Notes: generated by a model not told the origin, from the letters alone. Counted from the first letter of the stretch, positions 24,201-38,300 are shown. The stretch: 64,000 nt of DNA from Burhinus oedicnemus (GCA_008921705.1 VFFE01007109.1:510489-574488); one strand, 5' to 3'. Made by a program: numbers and translations.

Positions 24201-27200
24201 GAAGTTCAAGAACTTGCCTGCACGTTCTTCTCAACTATAAACCTGCCATACAAAGAAAAGGCCCCCCCCACACCTCCCATCAATGAAATGGGTAGAACAT
24301 AGGTTTTTTTAAAACTTTATGCATATACTTAATGCAGAGCACCTTCTGAAGTCTCAAATTAAAGGTATCAAAGAACAGCAGAATAATCTCCATTCCCCGA
24401 TAAAACATATTTGCACTTTAAACTATGCATATTGTTTAACTCTGTTAGGATTCCTATTATGAGAAACTTATTTTACGAGTCTGCCAAAAAGGATGGTTAC
24501 CAGAAGCATAATCACAGTAAGCAATAAAGGCTGACATGGAGTATATTTCTAAGCAGTTATAGCAGGTGTTTTAAAGGCATAAAGCTACAGAGTTATAAAT
24601 CCATTTAATCAGAGACATGGAAAAAGTAAAAGGCTACCAGAAGGTTCAAACCTTCACAGCAGCCGAATATTGTTCCTCTTCCCCTGCAGACTGCGGCAGC
24701 TACAGGACCAACTCCACTATCAACTTCAGCAAGTCAAAAGAATACAACACGAAGCAGTGAGGTACAACAATCCTTAAAAAAATGAATGCAGAGCCTTCAA
24801 AGGAGGATGCAGCATATATATATACATCCTACAAAGCTCAGAAAAGTATTATCACTCAAGGATTGCTAGTTCTGTTTTAAAATACTGTTTCTTTTCAGTT
24901 TCATTAAGCAGGGTCGTATGTAACATCTCAGATTGTATGAAGACATTCTAAAAAAAGAGAGTCTTATGGCGGGAGGGTGTCTATGGAAAGTAAAGCACTC
25001 TATGAAAGTGAAGTACTGTGCATCTGACAAGTCCTTGTACATGAGATCGAAATACAACACAGAATTGGTGGAGGAAATTCAGGGAGAGCTGACTTGCCAA
25101 TATAACATGTAACTTTACGGAACGATTGCCAGTTATCAAAATTGCATAAGCCAAGAGACAACACTAACTGTAAATATGACTACCAGCTATTCCACACAAC
25201 CCAAAAGCGTCCTGCCAAGCCCTCCTTCATGTTCTCTCTCACACAGACAAAGGCCTCAAAGCCATGGGACATCTGCCAGGGAAGCAAATGAAGTTAAAAA
25301 ACCAGAAGAACATGAACATGTACTAACCTAAACTTGTGTGTTCTTTCTTCCCAATTCCTCCCCCAACAAAGAAGACGTCTCAGTTTACTGTACTCTTTTC
25401 CTTCTCCCAGCCAGTCTTAACTCTTGGACCAATGTTTTTAAGTTTCCCTACCTTTGAAAAAATAATGTTCAGTTCTTAAATGTTTTGCCAGATCTGGACC
25501 ACACCCTGCCCTCTCCCAAAAACTTGGTTGTTTGTCTCCTATTGCACATAATCAATTATAGCCCTTTCAGGTTTGTATTTTGCATGGTGGGAGCTGATCC
25601 AGAAGGGAGATTGTGCTTGTGCGAGCTTGTGTGTTTACACAAACATACACACATATATACACACACCTTTATAAAATTGTTTTGTTTCCAGAGAACTTCA
25701 GGGGATTTTCCTCAAACTAAGTTTTTCACCTGTAAGCAGACAGCACTTGATACAAAAAAGCAGCTGAAAATTCCACTTACCAGGTCACGCTAATCACTTA
25801 AAATGTGAAGGGAAAAAGCAAGATCTTTGTCATTCTATCGTCACAGGAACCGAGTACCTATCACAAGCAATAGCTGCAGAAAAATGCGCAAAGACACCCA
25901 GCAGATATCTTCGGCTCCACTGTACATTTCACTCTCCCCGTTCTTATTCCCGGATTCAGTGTCAGACACCAACTCCGATGTTTGACAAAAAAGGGATACG
26001 GCAGATTGCCCACCAGCCGCATCATGTGCTGCCAAGTGAGAAATACAAGCTTGGAAACAGTCTCGAGATTCCAGCCAGGACAGCAAGGCTCGAAGCATCA
26101 CACAAGTGACATAACTAAGCACGGTGGGGAGAGGCTGGAGGGGACGTGGGAAGTTATTGCATGAAACAACTCTGTAGGGCATGCAAAGGAGCTGTTTTCG
26201 GTACCGACCAAGACAACTTAATCATTTAGGATTGCCAAGAAATAACCGTGGTTTTCTTCCTTCTGACTTTTCTAACTAAGTCTAACTACAAAATCCCCTT
26301 AACTACTTGAACCTGAATTTTCCAACATGTTTTTACTTTCCCGTGAATGTTCTGTACCTAGGTTTTCTTTATTAGCTACTGCAAAGCAACACAGCCATCA
26401 GCATTCACACCATCCAGCAGAAGAAGGATCACCCTGGGTCGAGTTCGCAACTTAGGACTCCTGCAACATTTAAAAAGAAAGTTTACATCCTATAAAAGAC
26501 AAGAATCATCTTGTTAATTTGTTCTTTAGCTAGCACAACAACAGTGTGAACACCACATGTAGACAAATACTCCATTTGTCTTCAGACAGTTTTTAGAAGA
26601 CAAGACATTTTATCAGCGTATCTGTTAACACTTTCCTTCAGAAAATATGTTTCGCCTGCCAGCAAACAAACAACAAAATAATGTGTCATATCTGGAAAAT
26701 GAGGGAAAGAAATAATCAGGATTAGCTTCAGAGTGCTGTAATAAAATAACAATAATCAAATGCTGGAACATGTAGCTAACGTTTCAGCCCTGTGCTCCCA
26801 ATCTTGCATTTACCTTTGTTACTTTTCAATACCTACGCACACGGTCACGTTACACGGAGATTCTCTCCAGTTCTGCCATTTAACAATAACCCAAGAAATC
26901 TGATGGTTATGAACTCAGCTTGCAGTGGGATAGCCGGTGGAAAACAAGGCATCTTACACAGGCTGTGCTACAGCTAGATGGTCCGAAAAGGCAAGTCAGC
27001 TACAAGCTGGGAATGGAAATCAGAGCGCAAAGCAGAGATGGAGCTACTTGTTCAAACCCTTCTCAAGTCAAGGAGCACCACTGGAACTGACTCAGCCACT
27101 GATCTAAATTACAAGAAAAAAAATTACAGAATTCTGTTATTTTTCTGTTTAACTTTCCATAGCAACTGCTAGGTAGGTTCTCTATTTCAAATTCAGGAGC

Positions 27201-29236
27201 ACAGGAGAAGAAACTTGAACCAGAAAACACTATACGGGAGCACTTACGAGTGAAGCTTCCAAGATCCTGAAAACATTTTTAGTAAGTTCCATAAATTGTA
27301 GTTCTAATTAAGGATTAAATTTGGAGACTAAACACCTCTTTATTTGAGGGCAGGGAGGCTTAAATCTTTTTGTATTAATGCTGAGCTATATCATCTGATA
27401 TTTTTGCTATGACCAACCTATAAAACCTGTCAGCTTCACTCAGTTTACACAGGGCTCTAATTACATTTAACTAGAATCTGAATGATCTAATTACTTAACA
27501 TCTTAGAGCACAAACTACTGAGGACATCTGGTTGAACAACTGGCAAAGGAGGCAGAGAAATAAAATGACTCTTCTGTACCCTGCTCAGGACCCCTGCAAA
27601 CAGCTCTCCCACCAGATAGGCTCATTTTTCCATCCCACCTGGAATTTCTGCCGACTGAAAGCAGCCCTGCAAGAACAACTCATCCACCGGTTCAAAGACA
27701 GCAGTCAGGTGAAAAAAAACTCTGCGAGTGCCACAAGCAGGATGACGGAACTTTGAAGAAGTTTTTCATTTTGCCTTGTTCTTTATCGGGTGAAAATCCA
27801 CATCATTCTCTTGCATCTCCAGGGCTCCTTCTCCCACTGTTCTTCAGAAATTCAGAAAAAGAACATTGCCACGAGCACTAAAACTGATGTCGGCTTGGCC
27901 ACATCAGTGCCAGCAGGAAGCTCCCACACCTGCAAGCCTTGAAAGATTTTGAAGTTTTTAACAATCGCGATAGTGTAAGGGAGCAGATTTTAGCAAAACC
28001 AGGGAAAACTCCACTGGGACACCGTGAAGTCATTCATAGTGAGAGCCCTAAGGTTAAACTGGAAATAACCAGCCATATGAGGTGAAGGATCTCTTTTGGC
28101 CATGAAACACTTCGCTTAAATGGTTTCCATAATGTCAGTCTTGGTCAGAGTCTTTCCCTTGGCCTGGCCATCTGCCAGCGTGATATCGTACTACATACCT
28201 GAGGGCACTTCAAAGAAAAGGGTGCCCGAAACACAGGAAACTGCTATCGTGACCCGTATTGTGCAGACATGCTCCCACTTTGATCTCTTTTCCTTGAAAC
28301 CACACCGCACTGTACCCCACAGATTAACCCGACATGGTCAAAGAAGAAATAAAACCTAAAAGTTCTGGTTAAAAACCCAGTTAAAGCTGCAGTTTTCTGT
28401 CTTTACTTTTCCTTAACGAACAGATGGAAACCAGCAATAACCATCTGTGTAAAGCAGCAGTAACAGTAAAGCACAATAATTCCACAAAAATACACTAACA
28501 AGGTCAGTTAAGTGTTTCTCTAATTGTCTATTGCCCGTGACCTTTTTCAAAGATTTCAGAGGAGAACCAAAACCAAAACAACTTGTGAAAGATCTTTTGG
28601 CACCTTCAACAGTAGCAGAGTTCGGTTCTGTATCCTGGGGAAATTCCAGTTTGGGAATAATGTTCTGCCCTCCCAGATTTCCCCACGCCTCACATGGATG
28701 TGCTCCTCACTCCGCCTCCTGATCTGCCAGGTATAACATCCAGCTTCCACGCTCCACGACAAAACCGATTATCCCTGAACGAGCAGTAAAACTAAACCCA
28801 GTCCTGCAAGCGCAATGCAGCGCATGTTTTGGACTCCTTCAAGATCAAAGCCACTCTATTAATAAACTTATATTTTTATATTCCTTGCAGCTGAAAAATC
28901 CAATTAAAACATTACAGTGACCTTTTACCAGAGAACTAACTACTGTCACAGCGAGGATAAAGTATGAGAAGACACTCTAAGCAGGGTTCCAGCAAAAATG
29001 GGATAGATACTGAAAGATACTATTACAGCTATTTTACTTCAGTCACTGGGGTGGGTAAAGGATGGCCTAATTCAATAGGAAGATCCGAGAGCCTTTTATT
29101 AGGTCTCCGAAGTAGTGTAACTGACAGTTAAACAAAGTGTCAGGCCTTAAGTCAGCATTTAGAAAGTAAATTTATAATGAAGAGCTGACAATCAAGAAAC
29201 CGTACAAAGAGGCTGCTGCCAACCGTCAACTTTTTT
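21228..29236. other. Presumed intron with microexon-like segments
   Basis: About 8 kb with no recognised repeat. Two very short minus-strand segments have good acceptor and donor pairs: 25,781-25,796 (16 nt) and 27,248-27,266 (19 nt). Small alternating AT and CA runs lie at about 24,811-24,826 and 25,640-25,670. CpG is retained better than in the right half, for example around 22,100-22,200. Frames at 27,532-27,756 and 28,120-28,359 have no recognisable domain. Confidence 0.35.
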
Positions 29237-29260
29237 AAAAAAAAAAAAAAAAAAAAAAAC
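29237..29260. repeat. Poly(A) tract, 24 nt
   Basis: A run of 24 A preceded by six T and followed by an A/C-rich spacer. No source gene or target duplication was recognised. Confidence 0.9.
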
Positions 29261-29492
29261 ACAACACAAAAAAACCCCAACAAACTAGCTACAGAATGGA
29301 AATTTCTTACCACTGAAGTTAACTTCACGATTTGTTGGTAAAATGATTATAGCAAATAAATAGGGCGTAAAAACACTATGATATATGACTGCATTTTGCC
29401 ATGACATCTAGAAGTGAACAAGAGAGCAATGAATGCCCCAAAACAATAGAAGTAGGTGCGTTTTTTCAAACCAGGCATGCCTGCTAGCTTAC

Positions 29493-29531
29493 CAGTTTCC
29501 ATTTAATCTATCCGTACAAAACCAAAGTTCA
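29493..29531 (-). CDS. Candidate internal coding exon, 39 nt, unidentified
   Basis: On the minus strand a pyrimidine-rich tract ending TTTTTCATTTTCTAAG precedes the segment and GTAAGC follows AAACTG, giving strong splice signals on both sides. Only one of three frames is open: after a single leading T it encodes ELWFCTDRLNGN and leaves two bases at the donor. The length is divisible by three. I do not recognise the peptide. It is a candidate only, and homology or RNA evidence would decide. Confidence 0.25.
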
Positions 29532-32500
29532 CTTAGAAAATGAAAAATAACAAATATATCCAGCGTTTCCTGATACCAGGAGCTTCCACATTTGCTTCTG
29601 TGCTCCAGAAGAAAGCCTCTAATACCAAACGCCCACCTACCATCACTTTCACCAGCACGGATCCTAACGGGTGTCAGAAGCTGCAAGCCCACGGGGACCG
29701 GAGACGCAACCACCTTTGGCACAGCAGCCAGGCACAGAAAGCACCTTTCACAGCACAGGGACAGACTGCACCGAATGACCAAGGAGAGCGTGCTGCAGTC
29801 CCCAGATGAACTTTTTTAGCCCTTGCAGTCGAGTTAATTTTCAAAAAGCCGGCACGTACAACAGCTCTGGGGCATGGTGACCACTTTCTGAGATCCTGAA
29901 AACAAACTGAACTACTAAGTTCTTCTTCTAATCCTATTTAAAGTAGGTTTTCACAGTTCCAATTTTAGACTTCAAGTCCTATTTACAGGACAGAAAATCC
30001 CAGATAGTGACATTAATCAAGTTTTACTTAGCTGGGCACATTAAAGTACTGACTATTCTGAGGATGTGCCAGGACACCTCAGATGCTAACAGGTTTTAAT
30101 TTATTATCTAAAACAAGCTGATCCTAGCACAATGTGTGTGCTCTTTTAATCATTCGTGCTGTATTTAACATATCACCCCAAGAAACCCCCCCCACATACA
30201 CAGTTCTAGTTTCACGAGGTGATGGCATGGAGCACAGCAAAGGACTCGGAGTATCAGAAGTTGCCCAAAAGAAAGCAGCTTTACAATACAACTTTCCAAC
30301 CATGGGACTGACCAAAGCTCTGCCTGCACCTACATAAAAAGCCTGAAACTAGCTCCTCCTCGCGAGCACGGAAATAGCAAACTATGTTTTATATGTAAAA
30401 CTGAGAGCCTGGCTTTGTAAGACAATTTAATTTGATTCAAATCCTGATCTGAAACAGGGAAATAAATCCCCAGTCCTGCAGGGGTTAAGGACCATCAGTA
30501 ACACAGACGGCACCCACAGTCTCAAAGGATGAAGACTCACACTAGAAAAGCTTTCTTCCTTAGGAAAGCAGGCAAGATAAAGTCTCACAGACCGATCCTT
30601 CCCTCCTTACTGTCTTCTCCACCATGCACCTAATGCTTCTTGCATCCTGTGAAACAAGAGCTCGGCAGCCCCCTGAGTTTACCCCTACAAAGCAGCAAGT
30701 ATCGACTCACTTTTGAAAGGAATGAAAAAAAAAAAAAAGACATTCCGAGTTCAAGCAGTGATTATGAGTATAAAGTACGTTTACTTGAGAAAAGGGGCAG
30801 GGTGTCGCCGACAGCAGTGGAGAGATGAGCTGAAGACACAATATTAGCAAGCTGCCCTTTTCCAACATCCGAAGAATTTTGATAGCAAGACTCCATGCCA
30901 AAGAAAACGTGCAGAAACCTATAAGCAAAAGAAAACTAGAGCTCCTGAAAGAGACAGGACAGAGCTGGAAGAAGGGAAGGGAGGAGTAACCACTGTATTC
31001 ACAACTTTTTTGGTTTTTCAAATGTATCAAACACTGCTTGCACTTACATAAAAGAAACCAAGGTTACAATTGTGTAATCAACCCTGTACAGAGGTCTCTC
31101 CCAGAAAATCAATTGCAAGACTACTGGCTCCTTGTTTTTAAATGTTTAATATTATCCCATCTCCACAATTAATATTAGAAAAGCAACTGTGCTCATACCA
31201 GACATGCCACACCAAAGTTGAGTACTACCAATATTAACACGCAAACACAAAAGTTGCAACAGAAAAACAGATATGTAGTTTGCTGACAAAATCAACATGA
31301 TTATATTTCGGATCATAGACAAAGGGTACATTTTATTTATGCCTGAAAATGAAGCAAACATCTTTAAGTGAGAACACAATATGAATTTATTTTGACTTGC
31401 GCACGCAATAAAATGTGTAAATACCCAATAAAAATAAAATGAAAAATAATTACAGACAAAACACAAGTATAAATTTTACTGAGCTATTCTGACAACATTT
31501 GTAATGAAACAACAAGAAGAATGAAGTTGATTAGAAATGTGAGATAAAGGAAGAGACTGAGAAGTCACTAGACACAGCAGCAGACTGGCGGGGAGAGATT
31601 CGTCTCTATTCACAACTTAACCATGGGCTGGGTTTAAGGCAGCTCCTTCCCCCCCCCCCAGCTCCATCAGAAGACTACGACTACGCATGTGTTAAAAATT
31701 AAGCACATGCGATAATGCTTACTGGGTCAGGGCCTGTGTGTTGTGCTAAATAGGGATAAAGCTTATTCACCTTTGCAAAGTTCCCTGAGCCGAGCAGGAG
31801 ACCCCCTGGCAGCGGCAGCGAGCAGCAGCTCAGCATCGCGGCGCAGCACCTCTCCCTGCGAACGCGTGCGAAATGAGCAGGCGATCGATATTTCTGATGG
31901 CACAAGCAGACATCTAAATCATAACCTCTAACCCTGCCGACAGTCTTAGCAGAAGGCTATCGATGATCCCTAGACTACAAAACCTGAACAATTTGGATAA
32001 AAGATAAAAGTTGCCGTAAGAAAAAGGTTCAAGCTACCCCATCATATGTGTTTGGTGAATAAAGAATTCCAGCTTTCAGATCCAAGTCTAACACTTTACA
32101 GACATACCCCTCTCTGTCGCCGTTCGGGGGGCTCACGTGCTGCCATTTACAGTCCTTACAGCCACCTTGGCTTGGAGAAAAGCCCTGCTGGCGACTGAAG
32201 ACCCTCCTTCACCTGAGCCGGCAGGGGCCAGCCTGTCCTTCTGAAACAGGGAGCTGCTTCAAACCTACGGCTGCAGCTGGCTGGGGACTGCAGTTTTAAA
32301 CGATGCAACCACAAACTGTTGAATATTAAATACAACATTCATATCACTGGGTGCCTGTAATGTAAATTTTGAGCAGCCTTTAATGTACAGAGAAATCTGA
32401 AGGGAAACTTGATAAATCGCCTATCTTGCCTTCCAACAGTATACCAAAGAACACGGAGGTATGTTGTAAAGTAAGAGTGTGGGTATGTATGAATAACTCC

Positions 32501-33141
32501 AGATTGTAACTTCATAACCATCTGCAGGAAACCTTTTCTCCCAGTGATTCGGTACCAATCACCAACAGTATTCTTTTAGGACACCCAACTACTCAGTTCT
32601 TTTTTCACGTTCATTTCTATAGACATTGCTTCCAGCAACAAGCCTGAAAAGTACCTCCAAATCAACAGCAGCATATCCTCTCTTTAATCCATTTAAAAAG
32701 AAAGCTAAGAAAAGTGCAGAAAATGTAACAACAACCAAGCCTTACTTATCCTCAATACTGAATTAACTAGTAGCAAAAAGGAATGGTGAGTGCTAACTCC
32801 CGATCTTGTACCTCGAAGTGCTCCCAAGGAGGGGTCAGGGGCATTGCCAAGGGTTCCCGGAGGGAGAAGCAAACCAGCAGAGGCAGAGTGACACGTTCGG
32901 AAGCCCGAGCAGACGCACAGCGGAGCCGCGAAGGGGCACGCACCCACCGCCAGCAGCAAGGCTGGAACTCCCAGCTCACTTCAAAGTCACTACCGCCTGC
33001 TAACTATGGCTCAGACCGAATCCCAACCAATTAACGGCACGTTGGGTACATTAGTAGCAGTCCCCCTAAGCGTTATTGCCCAAAGGAAGCATTGGCAGTG
33101 ATAGATTTTTGATGGGCTGATGCCTACCTGCTGAAGCTTAC
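29532..33141. other. Presumed intron with CpG-rich patches
   Basis: The sequence is mainly A/C-rich on plus. CpG-dense patches occur at about 31,795-31,870 and 32,790-32,960, the latter with several overlapping frames on both strands. A C10 run lies near 31,651-31,660. The frame at 30,707-31,030 on the minus strand is leucine and serine-rich and looks like chance. No repeat family was recognised. Confidence 0.35.
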
Positions 33142-33216
33142 CATCCTGGTTAGAGAAATTTTTTTGTTTGTTTTCCTTAAAGTAATGGATCAGCAACACC
33201 ACGCAACCCCAAATAC
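33142..33216 (-). CDS. Candidate internal exon encoding a hydrophobic segment
   Basis: The minus strand has an excellent acceptor, a long CT-rich tract ending CCTCTGCTAG, and a donor GTAAGC after GGATG. After two leading bases one frame encodes IWGCVVLLIHYFKENKQKNF and continues FSNQD. That is a short hydrophobic stretch followed by a lysine-rich segment, as at the cytoplasmic edge of a membrane helix. A second donor (GTAGGC) would extend the exon to 33,128. The length is 75 nt, with phase 1 at both ends. It is unidentified and may be chance. Confidence 0.22.
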
Positions 33217-35191
33217 CTAGCAGAGGTACCAGAGAGAGCAGGAGCAAGGCTTAACCCATCAAACTTCTGCGCATTTCATCATCTACAGCACTAACTTTTA
33301 GCTTTGCCATTTGGTTTCTATAGGAATAAGCCAGAGCATTTCCACGCAAAACATACAACCTTTTTGCATCTAAGATATACCTAGTCTAAGTCTTCACTAA
33401 AATGAAAAAGAAGTCAAAAGCTATTAAATTGGGGGTGGGGGTGGCGTTTTCTTGTTTGTTTGTTTTTAAACTAAGAACAATGCAAATGCTTCTACTATTC
33501 ATAACACCTTAAAATACCATCCAAGTGGTTAAAAAGCTATTTAAGTCTAACAGGAACATAAGTCCTGTTTGTCACAGGACGACATGAAAAATCAGTCAGT
33601 GTATTCTGAGGCCATACCATCACCCTGGTATCTCACGTACAAATCTTCCCAGGATGTTTCCACAAGAACAGCTTGGTGGTAAACCCCAGGCTATCCTTTT
33701 ATACGATCAGCGAGTGCAGGTGAGCTGCATTTGATTGCAACACAACAGCCAGGCATTTGTTGGGAGACCCTCCATGCTCCCCAGCTGCACTGCCGAATAT
33801 TTATATAAATTCTAAAATAAGCTCTCCTCTTCTCCCAACTGCGCTGCAATGAGAGTTTCATGTCCTAGGCTTAAGCTCACTCCTTAACTCCTTCCTTTCT
33901 TCACCACTTCCCTCTATCCCATCCAGTCCTTTACACAGCGTCATTTCCCCCCACTCCACTTGTTTTTATTTTTACTTCCCTGCAGCATTACTGTCCTCGG
34001 CTTGTCACGTGTGAGCCACAGACTGAAGCCAACACTTCTCAGCAAGGAAAGACCTCTAAGCATCAGACGTGATTCAGGATCTCTGTACACACACACACAC
34101 ACATCCACCAAACGCGTAAGAGCAATCCCACAGCGACCTGGCAATGCAGCGGCACAGGACCATCCGCTCTCCGTAGCTCAAGGGATACTATAAAAATGTA
34201 GGCAGGAGTCAGAGCACAGTTCGGTCTCACCTGCATACTCCTGTGCAAGGCATGCCAGGGCTCACCCGACCAACCGCAAGATCACTGGATTCAATGAAAT
34301 GAGGGGTCCGCCTCCGCTGCAAAATTAGTCCTGCCATTTACCAATAATTTGGCCTAAATTTTCATATCCTCCACAGACACCTTGCACAGGTGCTGTTATG
34401 TCCAGGCTTGCTCATTCACTAAGGTACATTTCCACACAACACAGATAGGAACAGCAGGATCTGCTCGGCTCTGATGTATGAAAAACTCTGAAGAAGTCTG
34501 AGACAGCCATGGCCTACACCCTTACGTGCCTTAAAAAGCTCACAGCCAGAAACACAAAGGTATGGGGGAATTTAAAGCATCCAAATACATCAGCTTAAAT
34601 ATTTTTGTGCGTCTTTACCTCTGTTTTCCCAGAGCAGATCACTGTGGGTCCATGAACCCGGCCGGGAGGCAGACAAGCGCCTCCCCTCCCTCCACCCCGT
34701 GAAACAACAGCCCAACTCCAGCCCTCACAGAAACTTCCTTATTACCCCAACTGCCGACAGAGGCATTAAATTACTGCAAGGCAAGGAAGCAAGCAAACTG
34801 CCAGCGAGGCAAAAAGCTGTGTGACAACATCAGTCTGAAAGGCCCCAACTTCAACCCTACGTCTGCTGTAACACATCCGCACGGAGCTGCCGGGCCATCT
34901 CCCGGCTTTAGCACCTTCGGGCTGAGAAATGTGTTTATTCACGCTAAATACTTAACTTTGCTAAGTCACAGAGGTGACCAAGTAACAGCATAGTAAGAAG
35001 GGCTGTATCCCGCCAGAGTCAAAACACGAGCACGATCAGGGAACTGCGGCGGATCTAGTACACATTCTTTCCTGTCTACTGCCTTCCCAGAAATGCAAGT
35101 ACTGTTCGACAACAGGGAAGACCATTCTTCCATCCAACAACCTACACCCAACACCTGCACGTGTTGTGTTCAACCTTTTACAACAACTTAC
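33217..35191. other. Non-coding stretch with a CA microsatellite
   Basis: A short (AC)n run of 17 nt sits at 34,087-34,103. A GTGAGC minus-strand donor next to about 34,256 has only a very short upstream segment. Nothing else was recognised. Confidence 0.4.
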
Positions 35192-35320
35192 CGCTGTTAA
35201 CATCCAGTTATCTCTCTGGTTTTCCATGTTCTTCGCATCCCAAGCAGTGTAATATACTGTGTTTTCTTCATTGTAACTACCAATAAAAGCAGAAATTACT
35301 AACTTATTTGCCTTGTCAAA
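35192..35320 (-). CDS. Best candidate internal coding exon, 129 nt, unidentified
   Basis: On the minus strand the segment follows TTTTTGTTGTCTCCAG, a strong acceptor, and is followed by GTAAGT, a perfect donor. It is exactly 43 codons and open in phase 0, beginning FDKANKLVISAFIGSYNEEN and ending with NQRDNWMLTA. The amino acid mix (alternating hydrophobics, aromatic and charged residues, few low-complexity runs) looks like a folded domain, perhaps beta-rich. I could not place it in a family. A 129-nt open frame arises by chance fairly often in one of three frames, so the argument rests on the combination with the splice sites. It would fit phase 0 from the candidate first exon at 39,691. Confidence 0.4.
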
Positions 35321-38300
35321 CTGGAGACAACAAAAACAAGCTGAGAACACGTATGTCACAAAATGAGTAAGATTTATCTTATCTTTACTAATTTAAGGAC
35401 AGTAACTATTCTGACTGTGAGGTCCAAGTTTCTCTTATCTTTCCTGGTAAATTCAACACCTCGCCTACAATCCCATGCGTGAGCACTCTTGTACAAATCT
35501 CTTCGCCCTGGACTCCTTGTCTTCTGCTAACTACCCCATTTCAGCTTTCTCCCTCTCAGCTTCACATCTTCCTCCCTGCTCCTTCATGCAATGCTGGAAC
35601 ATTGTCACTGTATTCTCAATCCAAAAACCATTGTATTTTCAACACCTTGCCCATAAAGTATGTGGGGAAACAACCAAGCACAAAGATAAGCAAAGAATAA
35701 AATGTAAAGAACACGTGCAGGAGAAATCTGAATATACAAGATGGGAACTTACCACCCTGCTTACATAAAAAGGACCACAAGTCAATGAGCGCTGCCTGCT
35801 TGACACCTTAAAAAATACTAAGCAACCATATATATCCATATATATATATGTTCTCTATCCAATAAATAAACTGCCTTTATTTTCAGCCTCAATGTGATCA
35901 AACTGAAACTTTGAATTATGCATTTTTCTACATCCACTTTTTGCATTACAAATCAGCTTGCAAATAAAGAATAATTGTTCTTTGGAATTTTAGACTGCAT
36001 GTAATTTCTTCTATAGCAAATGTTTCACCCATTACTTATTTGGTATTGTTATACACAGCCAAGTAGTGCAATCTTTTTTCAAAAAAATCCCAACCATTAC
36101 CATATTCCAAATCCTCACTACTGCGTTTCTCAATACATTATCCAATTAACCACAAACTTGGCATAAGAGCAGAGCGATTGAAACGCGCACTAATTCTGCC
36201 ATGTTGCGGATGGGCATTATTTCATCTGAGGAACAGGAAAGAGGGCTAGAAAAGCTTTCAGAAATTTCTTTCCAAGGACTCAAGGAATAGGATTCAAGGA
36301 ATCCTATGAAAGCCAAATTCTCGAGCCAGAAGTACACCGAGGCCTTTCTTCTAGCATGCCACGTGTGTTAGATGTCCAGGGACACCGCTCTGACCGCCAC
36401 AAAAAGCCAAAGCCTTCCTGCTGCAGGGACGCAATGACAGCTGTCGGAGCACACTGTAAAAGCGGCGGCTTTTACATCCCTTTCCGTTCCCCGTATTGCA
36501 TCTTCTTGAAGGACTACGAACCTGCTTTCACTACACATCTCTGATCAGGTGGGGAGGAGCAGAAATGTATTTCCAGTAGCTAGAGACTCCTTTCTTGATA
36601 CACATTTAACTACCATTATAAATAGTAAAGCACCATCTACTTTTAGGACAGAAACTGCAAGTTCTACAGTGACCTGCACTGAAAACAAACACTCGGATGC
36701 GATTACTAATTCCACTTCTGATGAAGCATGTTAACTCCTTCAGTTAAAGCAAATCAGCTTGTGCTCTGGTACAATCAGATCCAACTAAAAGATGCCAAGA
36801 ACTCCACCTGTTTTTAATTAAATAATAGAAGCCCTTCAGTATTTAAAAGCTACTCATAACTACCTAGTTTTTCCAGGTTTTGTTACGAATTTGATAATGT
36901 TATAGGATCAATGGTTTACCTTAAACAATTAGTCACAGCATGCATAGAACTAATACTCCATCCTTACTTTAATCCTGTATGATGCAATACCAGGATGAGA
37001 TTTTAAAAACAGAAATGTGCGAGCAAGATTTGGCATTAGATTTTCATTCCCTAGGAACAAGTTATGCCGTTCTGCTCAAAAGCAGTAAGAAACTATTTTT
37101 TTACCAGGATGTGTGCTTGTCCTAAAAGGCTATGATGACATTTTGAGACTTGTGCTTATTGTCAAAATACTTCAACACATAGTTCGTTTAGCTTTCAAAG
37201 GGTAGTAACTTCTTCCATTCATCCTGCAGATTCAACTTAGATCAAGCTAGACTTACTCGTGCAACAGTGCTGGTCAAAAAGATACAGCAGGACCAACCGT
37301 CTCTCCTCTGACAGAGATACAGACACAAGCACACGTATTCAGAAACATTAAGCAAAATCTTAGAGAGGACTGCATGCCGTCCCCACAGGAAGGCAGCGCT
37401 CGTTTTCCTGCTCTCCAGCAAAGGGTTGTCTTTATGGTGAAGGTGATGGTGACACCACAAACTACAACCTCGGAACAGGACCACGCAACAGCAGGTGACC
37501 TTCACGCTGCTGTATGTCAACCTGATTCAGATCACACGATTGCTTCCAAACAGGAGATGCAGTTTTAACTCGAGGGTAACAACATTTCTCCAGTGATTTG
37601 ATTTGCATTTATTGCCCCAATATTCACCGTTTGCAAGGATCTGTTTTCTCCAGGCACTGCGACTCCCTTGCCATCAGTTATCAACATGGGTCCATCTTCA
37701 ACCACATGGCAAACCGATGCAGAAACGCCATGCTAATTCCACCGTTTTGTTAGGAAATATAACTAACCTTTCCCAGAGAAAAGGGTTAAGTGTTAAGCTG
37801 CATGCCTTTCAGGTACAGTCTCAAGTGAAGAGCCACGTTTGATACCTGCAGGAAACTGCCATTTTTGCATCTCGTATTCCATTTGTGAACAGACCTTTTT
37901 GTTCTTTAATCCAAGTTCTGAATTATTTAATCCTGCCTCCAACTCTTGAAATCTCTCTTCCTATAAACAAGAGGTTATTTAGCGAAAGGAAATAAATAAT
38001 TAAAAGAGTCAGACCCTAAAGTGTTCCTGCCTCTGTTTTTAATTAATATTGATACAATCTTGAGAAACCTGCCGCTTAATATTACAAGGCAGGTCGAAGC
38101 TCACCAACAGTTAAACGTCGTCTTCTAACAGAACGTAGAAGAGGAAGTTGCGAGCAGACAGGGCTCACGTCGCTCCGCTGCCAGCGATACGGGGCCACAC
38201 AGTCTCAGCTCCTTACAACCTTCTCATGCAGAAAAACGATAGGTTCAAAGCCACCTAGACCCAGAGCTACAAGAGCTGGAGTTTACAGGGCACAGGTGGA

